Below are positions 33,074-42,927 of a stretch of 64,000 nt of DNA, piece after piece. The position numbers and the translations under genes are program-made. Origin of the DNA: JBLNDJ01 sp050261515 (GTDB lineage: Bacteria > Acidobacteriota > Terriglobia > Bryobacterales > Bryobacteraceae); NCBI GenBank assembly GCA_050261515.1, contig JBLNDJ010000019.1:43750-107749 (forward strand), given 5' to 3'. Each line of letters starts with the position of its first letter. The first letter of the stretch is position 1. The notes beneath the pieces are model-generated. The model was not told where the DNA came from. It saw only the letters and a program-made list of their open reading frames with translations, and did not search any database.

Positions 33074-34609
33074 TCAGGCGTCCACCTCTTTGTACAGCGT
33101 GCCCGCTTCGGTCGAAGTCAACGCAAGGCTATAGCGGATCGAGATTTCAAGCGCATTCACCGAGCTTCGCGTCAGGAAATACGCGGCCGGGGCGAGTGCT
33201 GCCGTCGCGAGTGCGGCCAGGGCCGGCGAGCGGAACAGGAAGTAGAACTGCACGCCCACGGCGGCTGCCATCGCGGCTCCTCCACCGAGCATCATCGGCA
33301 TCAGCATCGCGCCGCGCGAGGGATTTGCCTGCTTCGTGAACGGCGCGCCGTCGATCGCCCGCAAATCCAATGCCAGGTAGAACGATGCCGCCGCCGCGCT
33401 GTAAACCGCGAACAACAACGCGTGCCACGGTCCCCAGAACCACGCCAGTAACGGCAGCAGCGCGCCATGCGGAATCACGATGCCCCAAATCCACAGCAAA
33501 GCGTGAATGCCGCGCGCGAATCCGCCGAACGCGCCCGCCGGGACGGTCAGAAAAATCCACGCACCCTTGTAGTCGCTGCCGTACGGCAGAAAAATGCACA
33601 CGAAAAACATCACCGCGCCGCAGAGGTGCGGCAGCACGTGCAACGGCGTGAACCGACCGGAAAAGGGGTCGGTTCGCCAGCCGGTGGCGAGCGCCGGTGC
33701 CAGCCCCACCAGCGCGAGCACCAGCATCGGGAGCAACTGGCGGCGGAATTGCCAGTCGCGCAGCATCATCCGTGACACGAACGCGAAGCCGGCGCGCGCG
33801 GGCTGTCCTCCGAAGAAACGCGCTGCCACTGCGCCGGTCCGCGACCGGCGCGCCTTCGCTCCCGCCGACGAGCCCGCGTGCATGAGGCTCGAGACGCGAA
33901 TCAGGTAGTCGGCCGACAGCGAACGGATTCCGAACACCACCGCCGCGGCGGCCCCAACCGCGAGTGCCGGCCCTAGCCATCCCGGCATCTGCATCCGCGC
34001 GATCATCTCCCGAAGGCGCGGCCACCAGATGATTCCCAGCATCGGAATCGTCGCCGCGAGCTGCCCGGCGGCCTTCAGCCGCCGCACCGGCACCAGCCGC
34101 ATCAGCCATCCGAAAAGCGCGCAGCAACACAGCGCAGACACCAGACCCACCGCGAAAGCGGCCGCTAAATGCACGAACGGATACCACCAGCCCCACCGTT
34201 TCACAACCAGGCCGGCCAGCGCGGGCACCACGTTCATACTCCCCATCAGATACGCGACGATGCGGACCAGGTGCGTCAGCTTCGCCGCCGTGTAGGTCGC
34301 TCCGTTGACCGGCTGGTGCGCGAGCACGAGGCCCTCCACCGGGTTGATCAGGCTGTTGCCGGTCTCCGACAGCAGCACGCCCAGAAGCAGAAAACCCGTG
34401 AAGAGCACGAAGGACGACAGGTACGCCGCCGGGTTCGACTTGGCCAGAACCAGGACCAGCGTCATCAGGCAGGACATCGCAAGGTACAACCACGCCGTGG
34501 CCTTCAGGGCCATCGTGTCCCTGCCGAAGTCCATCACCTCGCCGCGGTCGCTGAGCGTCTTGAACAGATCGAGCAGCAGCCGGTAGCCCTTGGGATCGAT
34601 GCCTATCAT
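33074..34609 (-). CDS. large ABC transporter permease
   Basis: 511 residues with at least ten hydrophobic helices in two groups (LYLAMSCLMTLVLVLA near the start; FVCIFLPYGSDYKGAWIFL in the second half). It has no ATPase domain and is coupled by ATGA (34606-34609) to the ATPase gene, so it is its permease. The sequence resembles ABC-2-like permeases of unknown substrate. It is the last gene of the bglX-ATPase-permease operon. Confidence 0.82.
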   Translation of the reverse strand: MIGIDPKGYRLLLDLFKTLSDRGEVMDFGRDTMALKATAWLYLAMSCLMTLVLVLAKSNPAAYLSSFVLFTGFLLLGVLLSETGNSLINPVEGLVLAHQPVNGATYTAAKLTHLVRIVAYLMGSMNVVPALAGLVVKRWGWWYPFVHLAAAFAVGLVSALCCCALFGWLMRLVPVRRLKAAGQLAATIPMLGIIWWPRLREMIARMQMPGWLGPALAVGAAAAVVFGIRSLSADYLIRVSSLMHAGSSAGAKARRSRTGAVAARFFGGQPARAGFAFVSRMMLRDWQFRRQLLPMLVLALVGLAPALATGWRTDPFSGRFTPLHVLPHLCGAVMFFVCIFLPYGSDYKGAWIFLTVPAGAFGGFARGIHALLWIWGIVIPHGALLPLLAWFWGPWHALLFAVYSAAAASFYLALDLRAIDGAPFTKQANPSRGAMLMPMMLGGGAAMAAAVGVQFYFLFRSPALAALATAALAPAAYFLTRSSVNALEISIRYSLALTSTEAGTLYKEVDA

Positions 34610-35379
34610 GACCGCAGCGTCGAGACGATTCGCGAAACGCCCGGCGCCGCGCTTTCCGCGTTCGTCAACCGCCGGAAGACGTCTTCGAGCGTGCCCCGCT
34701 CGGTCGAGGACTTCAAATTCTCGATCGTGCCGTCCGCGATCAGGCTGCCCTTGTGGATGATCAGCACGCGGTCGCACACCTTCTCCACCACATCGAGCAC
34801 GTGCGAGCTGTAGAGGATCGTCTTCCCCTCGGCCGCCAGCGCCGCGATCAGGTCTTTGACCATAATGGACGCGTTTACGTCGAGCCCCGAGAGCGGTTCA
34901 TCGAACAGAATGATCTCCGGGTTGTGCAGCAGCGCCGCCGCGATGAGGATCTTCTGCCGCATGCCCTTCGAGTAAGTGTCCAGCCTGCTATCGCGATCCG
35001 AAGCAAGGTCGAACGTTTCGAGGATGTCCCGCACGCGCGCTTGCAGCGTATCTTCGCCGACGTCGTGCAGGCGCCCCGAGAGTTCGAGGAACTCCTGCCC
35101 GGTCAGGCTCTCGAACAGCACCGCCGCTTCGGGCACGTAGCCGATGCGGCGCTTCACGTCCACGGCGCGCTCCGGCAGCGGCAGCCCGGCCACGGAAATG
35201 CTTCCCCCGCCGGGCGCCAGAATTCCCGCGATGAGCTTAATGCATGTGCTCTTGCCCGCGCCGTTCGGCCCGAGCATTCCAACCACCTCGCCCGGGTTCA
35301 GCGCGAACGAAACGCCGTGCAGCACCTCCTCGTTGTCGTAGCTGAAGACGACGCCGCCGAACTCGACGATGGGCTTCAT
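34606..35379 (-). CDS. ABC transporter ATP-binding protein
   Basis: 257 residues: Walker A GPNGAGKSTCIK, Q-loop GYVPEAAVLFESLTG, signature YSKGMRQKILIA (SKGM variant common in ABC-2 exporter ATPases), Walker B IILFDEPLSGLD, H-loop SSHVLDVVEKVCD. The ATG at 35379 overlaps the bglX stop as ATGA, and its own stop overlaps the permease start. Probably exports or remodels an envelope component; the link to bglX is only positional. Confidence 0.93.
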   Translation of the reverse strand: MKPIVEFGGVVFSYDNEEVLHGVSFALNPGEVVGMLGPNGAGKSTCIKLIAGILAPGGGSISVAGLPLPERAVDVKRRIGYVPEAAVLFESLTGQEFLELSGRLHDVGEDTLQARVRDILETFDLASDRDSRLDTYSKGMRQKILIAAALLHNPEIILFDEPLSGLDVNASIMVKDLIAALAAEGKTILYSSHVLDVVEKVCDRVLIIHKGSLIADGTIENLKSSTERGTLEDVFRRLTNAESAAPGVSRIVSTLRS

Positions 35380-37592
35380 GGCGTCACACGGAACTCGGCC
35401 ATCGGGCCGCGCGCGGCATCCGGCGCGATCCACACGTTGAACGCGCCGGGCTCCGTGACCAGCTTCATCTCTTCGTTGTAAAACGCAAGATCGGCCGTGC
35501 TCAGCGTGAACTCGACCGTCCGCTTCTCGCCCGGCTTCAGGTGGACGCGGCGGAACCCCCGCAGCTCCCGCACGGGCCGCGTCACGCTTCCCACGAGTTG
35601 CCGCGTGTAGAGCTGCACGATTTCGTCCGCCTCTACGCGGCCCGTGTTGGCGACATCGGCCGTCACCTTCAAAGTGCCGCCCAGCGCTACCGTGGGCGCG
35701 GACAGCCGCAGGTTCGAGTACTCGAACGTGGTGTAGGAAAGCCCGTAGCCGAACGGATATTCGGGCGTAAAATCGACGTCGAGATACTTCGAGTTGAAGC
35801 CCTTCGGGTCGACGGGCGTGCCGGCCGGAATGCCGAGATCGCTGGGCGACGGCGGCCGCCCCGTGTTCATGTGCGCGTAGTAAACCGGCACCTGGCCCAC
35901 GGTGCGCGGGAACGTCACGGTGAGCTTGCCCGAAGGCGCCGCGGCGCCGAACAGCAGGTCCGCGATCGCGGGCCCGCCCATCGTGCCGTTGTGCCAGGCG
36001 TACAGCACCGCGTTTACGCGCCCGGCCGTCTTGTGGAAGGTGAGCGGACGGCCCGCCATGATGACGGCCACGACCGGCTTGCCGGCCTTGGCTACTTCTT
36101 CAACCAGCGCCTCCTGAGCGCCCGGCAGGTCGAGATATGCGCGCGAGTGCGCCTCACCCGAAAGAATCTGCTCCTCGCCGAGGAACAGCACCACGGCATC
36201 CGCGCCGCGCGCCGCCGCGAGCGCCGCAGGGAAATTCGCGTGGCTCGTATCCCGGCTGTTCTTCAACGCCTGCACGTACGCGACGCGGTTCGCCCCGAGC
36301 ATCTCTCGCAGCGCCGCGAGCGGCGTCCGCACGTCGGCCGGCCGCCCGTCCATCACCCAACAGCCCTGCTGGTCGATGGGACTGTCGGCCAGCGGGCCGA
36401 TCACCGCAATCTTCCCGATCGACTTCGCAAGCGGCAGCGCGCCCTTCTCGTTCTTCAGCAGCACGGCGCTTTGCACTGCGAGGTCCTTCGCCACCGCGAG
36501 CGATTCCGGCGCAGCCAGCGCGCCCATGCCGGCCGCCTCGGGCACGGCCTTATCGAATAGCCCGAGCCGGTACTTTACGCGCAGAATGTTCCGCACCGCG
36601 TCGTCGATCGTCCTCATATCGACCTTCCCGGCTGCGACCTGCGCCTTCAGCGTGTCGTAGTAGGACGTGCTGACCATCTCCATATCGACCCCTGCCCGCA
36701 CCGCTTTGAATGCGGCCTCGGCGGCATCGCCGGCATAGCCGTGAGCGATCATTTCCGTCACCGAGTTGTAGTCGCTCACCACAAATCCATCGAACCCCCA
36801 CTCCTTCCGCAGCACCTGGCGCAGCGTGAACGCATTGCCGCTGGTCGGAATGCCGTTGAGGTCGTTGAACGCGCTCATGAACGTTGCCGCGCCGGCGTCG
36901 CGCGCGGCATGGAACGGCCGCAGGTACACGTTGCGCAGCAGGAGCTCCGGAATCCACGTCGTGTTGTAGTCGCGCCCGCCCTCGGCCGCGCCGTAGCCCA
37001 CGTAGTGCTTCGCGCACGCGGCGATCGAGCCGGGCGCATCGAGCGAGGCGCCCTGGAAACCGCGCACCATCGCGGCCCCGAGCACGCTCGCCACGTAGGG
37101 ATCCTCGCCGAGACCCTCGGCGATGCGGCCCCACCGCGGATCGCGCGCGATGTCGAGCATCGGCGCGAACGTCCAGTGAATCCCCACCGCGGAGGCCTCG
37201 CGCGCAGCCACACGCGCCGCACGCTCGATCAGCTCCGGATTCCAGCTTGCCGACTGCCCGAGCGGAATCGGAAAAATCGTGCGATAGCCGTGAATGACAT
37301 CGCGCCCGAAGATGAGCGGGATTCCAAGCCGGCTTTCCTTGAGCGCGATGCGCTGCGCCTCGGCCCGGTCCTTGAATTCGCCCGCGTTGAGGAACGAACC
37401 CCACCGCCCCTTGCGGATCTCGTTCCGGATTTCGTCCGTGAGCGAATTCATGGACGTGGATTGCGACATCTGCCCGAGCTTCTCATCGAGCGTCATGCGC
37501 GCTACGAGCGCGTCGATGCGACTTTCGATATCTCCCTGTGCCGCGGCAGCCGCGGCCGCGCAAAGGCAAAAAAAGAACAGGAGCCGTTCCAT
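35376..37592 (-). CDS. bglX: GH3 beta-glucosidase, secreted (BglX type)
   Basis: 738 residues with a signal peptide (LLFFFCLCAAAAAAAQG). GH3 N-terminal TIM barrel with KHYVGYGAAEGGRDY and the nucleophile Asp274 in FDGFVVSDYNSV; C-terminal alpha/beta sandwich (VIGPLADSP, VLFLGEEQILSGEAHSR) and a fibronectin-III-like end (VTADVANTGRVEADEIVQLY). Periplasmic BglX removes beta-linked glucose or xylose from oligosaccharides. A TACAAT box nine bases ahead of the ATG and no Shine-Dalgarno suggest an almost leaderless message. Head of an operon with an ABC exporter. Confidence 0.93.
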   Translation of the reverse strand: MERLLFFFCLCAAAAAAAQGDIESRIDALVARMTLDEKLGQMSQSTSMNSLTDEIRNEIRKGRWGSFLNAGEFKDRAEAQRIALKESRLGIPLIFGRDVIHGYRTIFPIPLGQSASWNPELIERAARVAAREASAVGIHWTFAPMLDIARDPRWGRIAEGLGEDPYVASVLGAAMVRGFQGASLDAPGSIAACAKHYVGYGAAEGGRDYNTTWIPELLLRNVYLRPFHAARDAGAATFMSAFNDLNGIPTSGNAFTLRQVLRKEWGFDGFVVSDYNSVTEMIAHGYAGDAAEAAFKAVRAGVDMEMVSTSYYDTLKAQVAAGKVDMRTIDDAVRNILRVKYRLGLFDKAVPEAAGMGALAAPESLAVAKDLAVQSAVLLKNEKGALPLAKSIGKIAVIGPLADSPIDQQGCWVMDGRPADVRTPLAALREMLGANRVAYVQALKNSRDTSHANFPAALAAARGADAVVLFLGEEQILSGEAHSRAYLDLPGAQEALVEEVAKAGKPVVAVIMAGRPLTFHKTAGRVNAVLYAWHNGTMGGPAIADLLFGAAAPSGKLTVTFPRTVGQVPVYYAHMNTGRPPSPSDLGIPAGTPVDPKGFNSKYLDVDFTPEYPFGYGLSYTTFEYSNLRLSAPTVALGGTLKVTADVANTGRVEADEIVQLYTRQLVGSVTRPVRELRGFRRVHLKPGEKRTVEFTLSTADLAFYNEEMKLVTEPGAFNVWIAPDAARGPMAEFRVTP

Positions 37593-37601
37593 CGACCATC
37601 G

Positions 37602-37607
37602 ATTGTA
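37602..37607 (-). promoter_or_regulatory. -10 box TACAAT for bglX
   Basis: Minus-strand TACAAT, followed by nine bases and the bglX ATG at 37592. The transcript would start within a few bases of the start codon. The other side of the 47-base gap carries a normal GGAGGG ribosome site for the DHA2 carrier. Confidence 0.4.
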
Positions 37608-37639
37608 TTGCAGCGGGCATCACATAGGCTGGAGGGCGT

Positions 37640-39217
37640 ATGGCCGGCGCAGCGAGGGGACCGTGCGATGAAGCCTTCATCCGGTCGTGGTCCGCGCGGG
37701 GGACGCGCCGGCGCGGCGACGAGCCCTGGATCCTTGCCGCCACCATCCTCGGCTCCAGCCTGGCGTTCATCGACAGCACGGTGGTCAACGTCGCGCTCCC
37801 TGCGCTCCAGGCGGACCTGCGCGCGTCGGTGACCGACCTGCAATGGGTCGTCGAGGCGTACGCGCTCATGCTCGCGGCGCTCGTGCTGACCGGCGGCTCG
37901 CTCGGCGACCTGTTCGGCAGGCGCCGGATCTTCGCCATCGGCGTCGCGCTTTTCGCCGGCTGCTCGGCCGCGTGTGGTATCGCGGCGAACACGCGCGAAC
38001 TGATTCTGGCGCGCGCGGCGCAGGGCGCGGCGGCGGCGCTGCTGATCCCCGGCAGCCTCGCGATCCTCAGCGCGTCGTTCCCGCCTGACAAGCGCGGCCG
38101 CGCGATCGGCACGTGGTCCGGCTTCACTTCCATCACGGCCGCGCTCGGGCCGCTCGCCGGCGGCTGGCTCATCGATCACGCTTCCTGGCGCGCGGTCTTC
38201 TTCCTGAATCTTCCGATCTCGGCCGCCGTGCTCGCCCTCACGCTCTTGAAGGTGCCCGAGAGCCGGAACGAACAGTCGCGAGCCCGGCTCGACTGGCTGG
38301 GCGCGCTGCTCGCGACGGCCGGTCTCGGAGGCGTGACATTCGCGCTGCTCGAACGCGCAACTGCGGCGCTCGCAGCCGGCCTCGCCGCGCTCGCCCTTTT
38401 CCTCTGGCACGAAGCGCGCTCGCCCTCTCCGATGCTGCCTTTGGCCCTGTTCCGTTCGCGCAACTTTTCGGGCGCGAACCTGCTCACCCTCACGCTCTAC
38501 GCCGGCCTGAACGGAGCGCTCTTCTTTCTGCCGCTCGAACTGATCCAGGCGCGCGGCTACACGGCGACCGCGGCGGGCGCCGCGCTGCTGCCGTTCATCC
38601 TCCTGCTGTTCCTCCTCTCACGCTGGTCCGGAGGCCTGGTGGCGCGCTACGGATCGCGGCTCCCCCTTGTGACCGGCAGCCTGATCGCCGCAGTGGGTTT
38701 CGGGCTGTTCGCCATCCTCCACGGCGCGAGCTACTGGACCGGCTACTTCCCCGCCGTCCTGACGCTCGGGCTCGGCATGGCCACCGCCGTCGCACCGCTG
38801 ACCACCACCGTGATGTCGGCCGTGGACGAAAGCCGCGCCGGCATCGCCTCGGGCGTCAACAATGCCGTATCGCGCGTGGCCGGCCTGCTCGGAGTCGCCG
38901 TGCTCGGCCTGGTGATCCAGGGCGTGTTCAACCGCAACCTGGACGCGCGGCTCGCAAGCCTGCCGCTGAGCCCGGAAATCCGGCGTGAGTTCGACGGCGA
39001 GCGGATCAAGCTCGCCGCCGCGCAGCCGCCCGCCGCGGCAGACCCCGCCGTGTCGCGCGAGATGCGCGAGGCGGTCCTCGATTCGTTCGCGCGCGGCTAC
39101 CGCGCGGTCATGTGGATCGCCGCGGCGCTCGCAGCGGCAAGCGCTCTATCGGCCGCGGCGATGATCAGCCCAGGATCTCGCGAACGAACTGCGCCGTCTG
39201 TCCGATCTGGTCGTTGA
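37640..39217 (+). CDS. MFS drug exporter, DHA2 (14-helix, EmrB/QacA) family
   Basis: 525 residues with about fourteen helices. Motif A is GGSLGDLFGRRRIFAIGV, the N-terminal SLAFIDSTVVNVALPAL is the DHA2 motif D1, and motif C is GPLAGGWLIDHASWRAVFFLN. Exports drugs or other amphiphiles by proton antiport in the inner membrane. GGAGGG precedes the ATG. The C-terminal 53 bases overlap the convergent Tat-protein gene. Confidence 0.92.
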   Translation: MAGAARGPCDEAFIRSWSARGTRRRGDEPWILAATILGSSLAFIDSTVVNVALPALQADLRASVTDLQWVVEAYALMLAALVLTGGSLGDLFGRRRIFAIGVALFAGCSAACGIAANTRELILARAAQGAAAALLIPGSLAILSASFPPDKRGRAIGTWSGFTSITAALGPLAGGWLIDHASWRAVFFLNLPISAAVLALTLLKVPESRNEQSRARLDWLGALLATAGLGGVTFALLERATAALAAGLAALALFLWHEARSPSPMLPLALFRSRNFSGANLLTLTLYAGLNGALFFLPLELIQARGYTATAAGAALLPFILLLFLLSRWSGGLVARYGSRLPLVTGSLIAAVGFGLFAILHGASYWTGYFPAVLTLGLGMATAVAPLTTTVMSAVDESRAGIASGVNNAVSRVAGLLGVAVLGLVIQGVFNRNLDARLASLPLSPEIRREFDGERIKLAAAQPPAAADPAVSREMREAVLDSFARGYRAVMWIAAALAAASALSAAAMISPGSRERTAPSVRSGR

Positions 39218-40172
39218 AGCGCTGGTAGAGGCCGATGATCATGGCGTCGCCCGGCTTGATGCCGCTGAACGCGACGCCCATGCGCTCCTTCACCTGCGCC
39301 GGCGAATCGACCGTGCGGCCCGCCGCGAGAATCTTGTACGCCAGGCACGGCTTCTTCGCCTTGCGGATCGTCTCCATCATGCGCGGCGGGTCCGAAGGCA
39401 GGTACACCTCGCCGAGCGGCAGGTGCCCGCCCAGCATCTTCTCGAATTCCGCGCGCGGCCGGACCATGTAGTACAGGCTCGTCATGTAGTAATCCACGTC
39501 CCAGCCCTTTTCCTCGGAATACTCGACCTCGAGCGGGTTGTGGCACGAAAGACCAACCATGACGCCCACATCGCGTATACGCTTCAGGTAGTCGAGCGAT
39601 TTGTCGAACTGCCCCGCGTCCCAATACTTGTTCGTGCTTACGCCGTGCTGCGCGATGCCCATCGGCTTGAGCTTGACGACGCGCTTCAGCATTTCCGGCT
39701 GGTCGTTGAAACCGGGCCGCGAAAGCACGAGCAGCTGCAGCTTGCCGCCCTGATCCTTATAGCGCAGCCAGTCGGTTTCGAGGCGCTCGCTCCAGCTCGC
39801 CTGCCACGTATTCAGCCCCGCGCGCTCGAGTTCCCGCAGGAACGCAAGCACGCGCTCCGTGGTGTGGTACTCGCCCATGTGTGCGGAATACACATAGTTG
39901 AAGTGTGAGTATCCGTAGATCGGATTTGCACCGGCGATGAGGCGCGTGATCTTGTGCTTCCCGAAGGGGACGACGGGAAGCAGCGGCCCGGCCTTCGCTT
40001 CGGGCACCTTCGTGTCCGCCCCGGCCGGCTGCGCGGAGGCCGAGCCGGCCGCGCCGAGAAATGCCGCAAGCGTGCCGGCGCCCTTGAAGAAATCGCGGCG
40101 TTCCATGCTCGTCACATCGAGCGGATCCCGCTCCACCATCCCGTTGATTCGCGGACCGAAGTCGTCTTGCAT
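39165..40172 (-). CDS. Tat-exported TIM-barrel-like protein of unknown function
   Basis: 335 residues with a twin-arginine signal (ERRDFFKGAGTLAAFLGAAG), ahead of a domain with GKHKITRLIAGANPIYGYSH, LNTWQASWSERLETDW and GVMVGLSCHNPLEVEYSEEK, and a C-terminal AGRTVDSPAQVKERM. The layout resembles aldo/keto-reductase or related TIM barrels, but I see no certain catalytic set. The ATG at 40172 or the one at 40106 (MERRDFF) could be the start. Lies among sugar-metabolism genes. Function unknown. Confidence 0.7.
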   Translation of the reverse strand: MQDDFGPRINGMVERDPLDVTSMERRDFFKGAGTLAAFLGAAGSASAQPAGADTKVPEAKAGPLLPVVPFGKHKITRLIAGANPIYGYSHFNYVYSAHMGEYHTTERVLAFLRELERAGLNTWQASWSERLETDWLRYKDQGGKLQLLVLSRPGFNDQPEMLKRVVKLKPMGIAQHGVSTNKYWDAGQFDKSLDYLKRIRDVGVMVGLSCHNPLEVEYSEEKGWDVDYYMTSLYYMVRPRAEFEKMLGGHLPLGEVYLPSDPPRMMETIRKAKKPCLAYKILAAGRTVDSPAQVKERMGVAFSGIKPGDAMIIGLYQRFNDQIGQTAQFVREILG

Positions 40173-40182
40173 ATGTCTGTTG

Positions 40183-40189
40183 TATCGTA
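40183..40189. promoter_or_regulatory. symmetric TATCGTA: overlapping divergent -10 boxes
   Basis: The heptamer TATCGTA reads TATCGT on the plus strand and TACGAT on the minus strand, both fitting TANNNT. It stands in the 35-base gap separating the Tat protein (ATG 40172) and PhyH (ATG 40208) genes. The minus box ends 11 bases before its ATG; the plus box ends 19 bases before its ATG, with GAGGGGA as ribosome site. Confidence 0.45.
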
Positions 40190-40207
40190 TTCCATAAGCG
40201 AGGGGAA

Positions 40208-41054
<847 letters not shown>

Positions 41055-41062
<8 letters not shown>

Positions 41063-41921
41063 GCTTCAGGCTCTGCGCGATCAAAAGCCGCGTGCCCTCA
41101 TACGGCCCGCCCTGCCCCTCCCACTCCATCGAGTAGTAGCCGCGATAGCCGCTCGCCTTGGCGATCGCGAACGTCTTCGCCATGTCCACGCGAAAGACCC
41201 TGCCGCCGTCCGCCACCTCGGAGTCCTTCACGTGCGCGATGTTCGTCGCGTGCCGGAACATCGCCGCGACGGCGTCGTAGTTGAACTTCTCGTTCCCGCC
41301 GAGCATCGAGTTGCCGAAATCTGGCAGGGCGCGCAGATACGGGCTGTTCACCCGCTCGATCACTTTCACCAGGAAGAACGCGTCCTCGGTAACCAGGTCG
41401 TCGTTCTCAAGGCTCACAATCACGCCCTTCGCCGAGCCGTAATCCGCCATTGCCTTCAGCGTTCCGGCGGCACGCTCTACATCCGGCTTGACACCCTTGG
41501 CGCCCTGCACGTGAATGCGCACTCCGGGCGACCCAAGCGCGGCGGCGGCGTCGATCCACTTCTTCCCGTTCGCGACAGCCTTTGCGCACGCCGCGGCGTC
41601 CGCGTCGTAGACGCTCGCGTCCACGTCCGCGGGAATGTTCACTACCCGCGAGCGAGCCTTCTCGACCGCGGTCCGAAAGCCGTCTAGATACGCCGGCTCG
41701 AGTGAAGGAAAGTGCGATCCGAGCGGCTCGATGGCGTGGATTCCAAACTCGTCCGCCACCATCGCCGCGAAATCCTTCAGCGCGATCTTTGCGCCGATGA
41801 ACTCGCGGAACGGGTAGGAAGCCACGGCGATCCGCTCGCGCGGCGCGGTGGGAAAGCGCAAGCCGGGCACGGCAGCGAACCCGGCACAGAGTTTGGCAAA
41901 ATCGCGGCGGGTGGGTTTCAT
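41055..41921 (-). CDS. Tat-exported sugar phosphate isomerase/epimerase-like TIM barrel
   Basis: 288 residues: a Tat signal (PTRRDFAKLCAGFAAVPGL) and an AP-endonuclease-2/xylose-isomerase-like barrel (FGIHAIEPLGSHFPSL, VIVSLENDDLVTED with metal-type Glu, LPDFGNSML, IAHVKDSEV, GYYSMEWEGQ). Such exported family members are frequent in Planctomycetes and Acidobacteriota as putative sugar epimerases or 3-keto-glycoside enzymes. Twenty-two bases downstream of the transporter gene on the same strand, hence in one operon with GH88/105. Confidence 0.82.
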
Positions 41922-41943
41922 TGCCCACCAGCGTACTCCACGC

Positions 41944-42927
41944 TCAGGCCGCGCGGAAGCTGAACCCGAGCAGCACCAGTCCGGCCGTGTAGAGCGCGAT
42001 CATGAGCGCGAGCAGCGCCAGCGTACGCCCGGATGCGCCGCGGAACTCTTTCCAGACGAAGATGCCCCAAATCGCCGCCACGAGCGGATTCGCTTGCGCG
42101 ACCGCGCCCGCCACCGCCATCCCCGCCAGCCCGGCGGAGAGGAAGTTGAACACCATCCCCGCGCCCCAGATCGTGCCGCCCAGGAAGCCCGCGGCGTGCT
42201 CGCGCGCGCTGCCGGCCCTGTACTGCTTCCACACCAGCGGGACGCCGCCGATCGGCCGCCGCGTGACGAACAGCATCAGCGGCACCACGGCGGCCAGGCA
42301 CCCCGAAGCGTAAAGCAGCGCCGCCCCATACGGCGAGACCGGCCGGAGCGGTGCGAGCGCCTTCGCCACCAGCGCGCCGGACATGCTGAACAGCACGCCC
42401 GCGGCGAAGCACATCGCCAGGCCGCCGCGCGGCGCGTCCGCCTGCCGCGCCGCGCCCGTGGAGCGGTACGCGAGCGAATTCGTCAGAACGGCGCAGAACA
42501 CCAGCGCGACGCCCCCGCCGAGCAGCACGGCATCGCCGAGCGGCCGAATCAGGTAGCTGAGCACCGTGCTGACCACGAGCGCGAATCCGACCGAGACAGG
42601 AAACGCCACCGTCATCCCCACGCGCGCGATTCCCGCCATCAAGAGGAAATCGCCGAGGCAGAGCGAGGCGCCGCCGATCGCCGCGCAGGCCACCGCGACG
42701 CCGTCCGCCGAGCGCAGGTTGTCGAGGAAGTCCGGCGAGCGGAACAGCATCCCGCCGGTCAAAACGGCCAGCCCGCCCACCAGGAACACGCCGATCGTGA
42801 AATCGCAGTGGTAGAACTCGATGCGCCACCTGGGTGCGAGGCGCGACGTGTTGGTCCAACTGCCCCAGCACACCATGGTCGCGAGCATCATCGCCAGCGC
42901 GACCGGGAACGTTGCCGGCAGAATCAT
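41944..42927 (-). CDS. DMT/GRP-type sugar transporter (ten helices)
   Basis: 327 residues with about ten helices. MMLATMVCWGSWTNTSRL is the start of glucose/ribose porter-like and ureide-permease-like members of the drug/metabolite superfamily; WKEFRGASGRTLALLALMI closes the second half. Its ATG overlaps the GH88/105 stop as ATGA, so it probably imports the sugar that hydrolase releases, for example an unsaturated uronate disaccharide or rhamnose. Substrate is inferred. Confidence 0.8.
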   Translation of the reverse strand: MILPATFPVALAMMLATMVCWGSWTNTSRLAPRWRIEFYHCDFTIGVFLVGGLAVLTGGMLFRSPDFLDNLRSADGVAVACAAIGGASLCLGDFLLMAGIARVGMTVAFPVSVGFALVVSTVLSYLIRPLGDAVLLGGGVALVFCAVLTNSLAYRSTGAARQADAPRGGLAMCFAAGVLFSMSGALVAKALAPLRPVSPYGAALLYASGCLAAVVPLMLFVTRRPIGGVPLVWKQYRAGSAREHAAGFLGGTIWGAGMVFNFLSAGLAGMAVAGAVAQANPLVAAIWGIFVWKEFRGASGRTLALLALMIALYTAGLVLLGFSFRAA

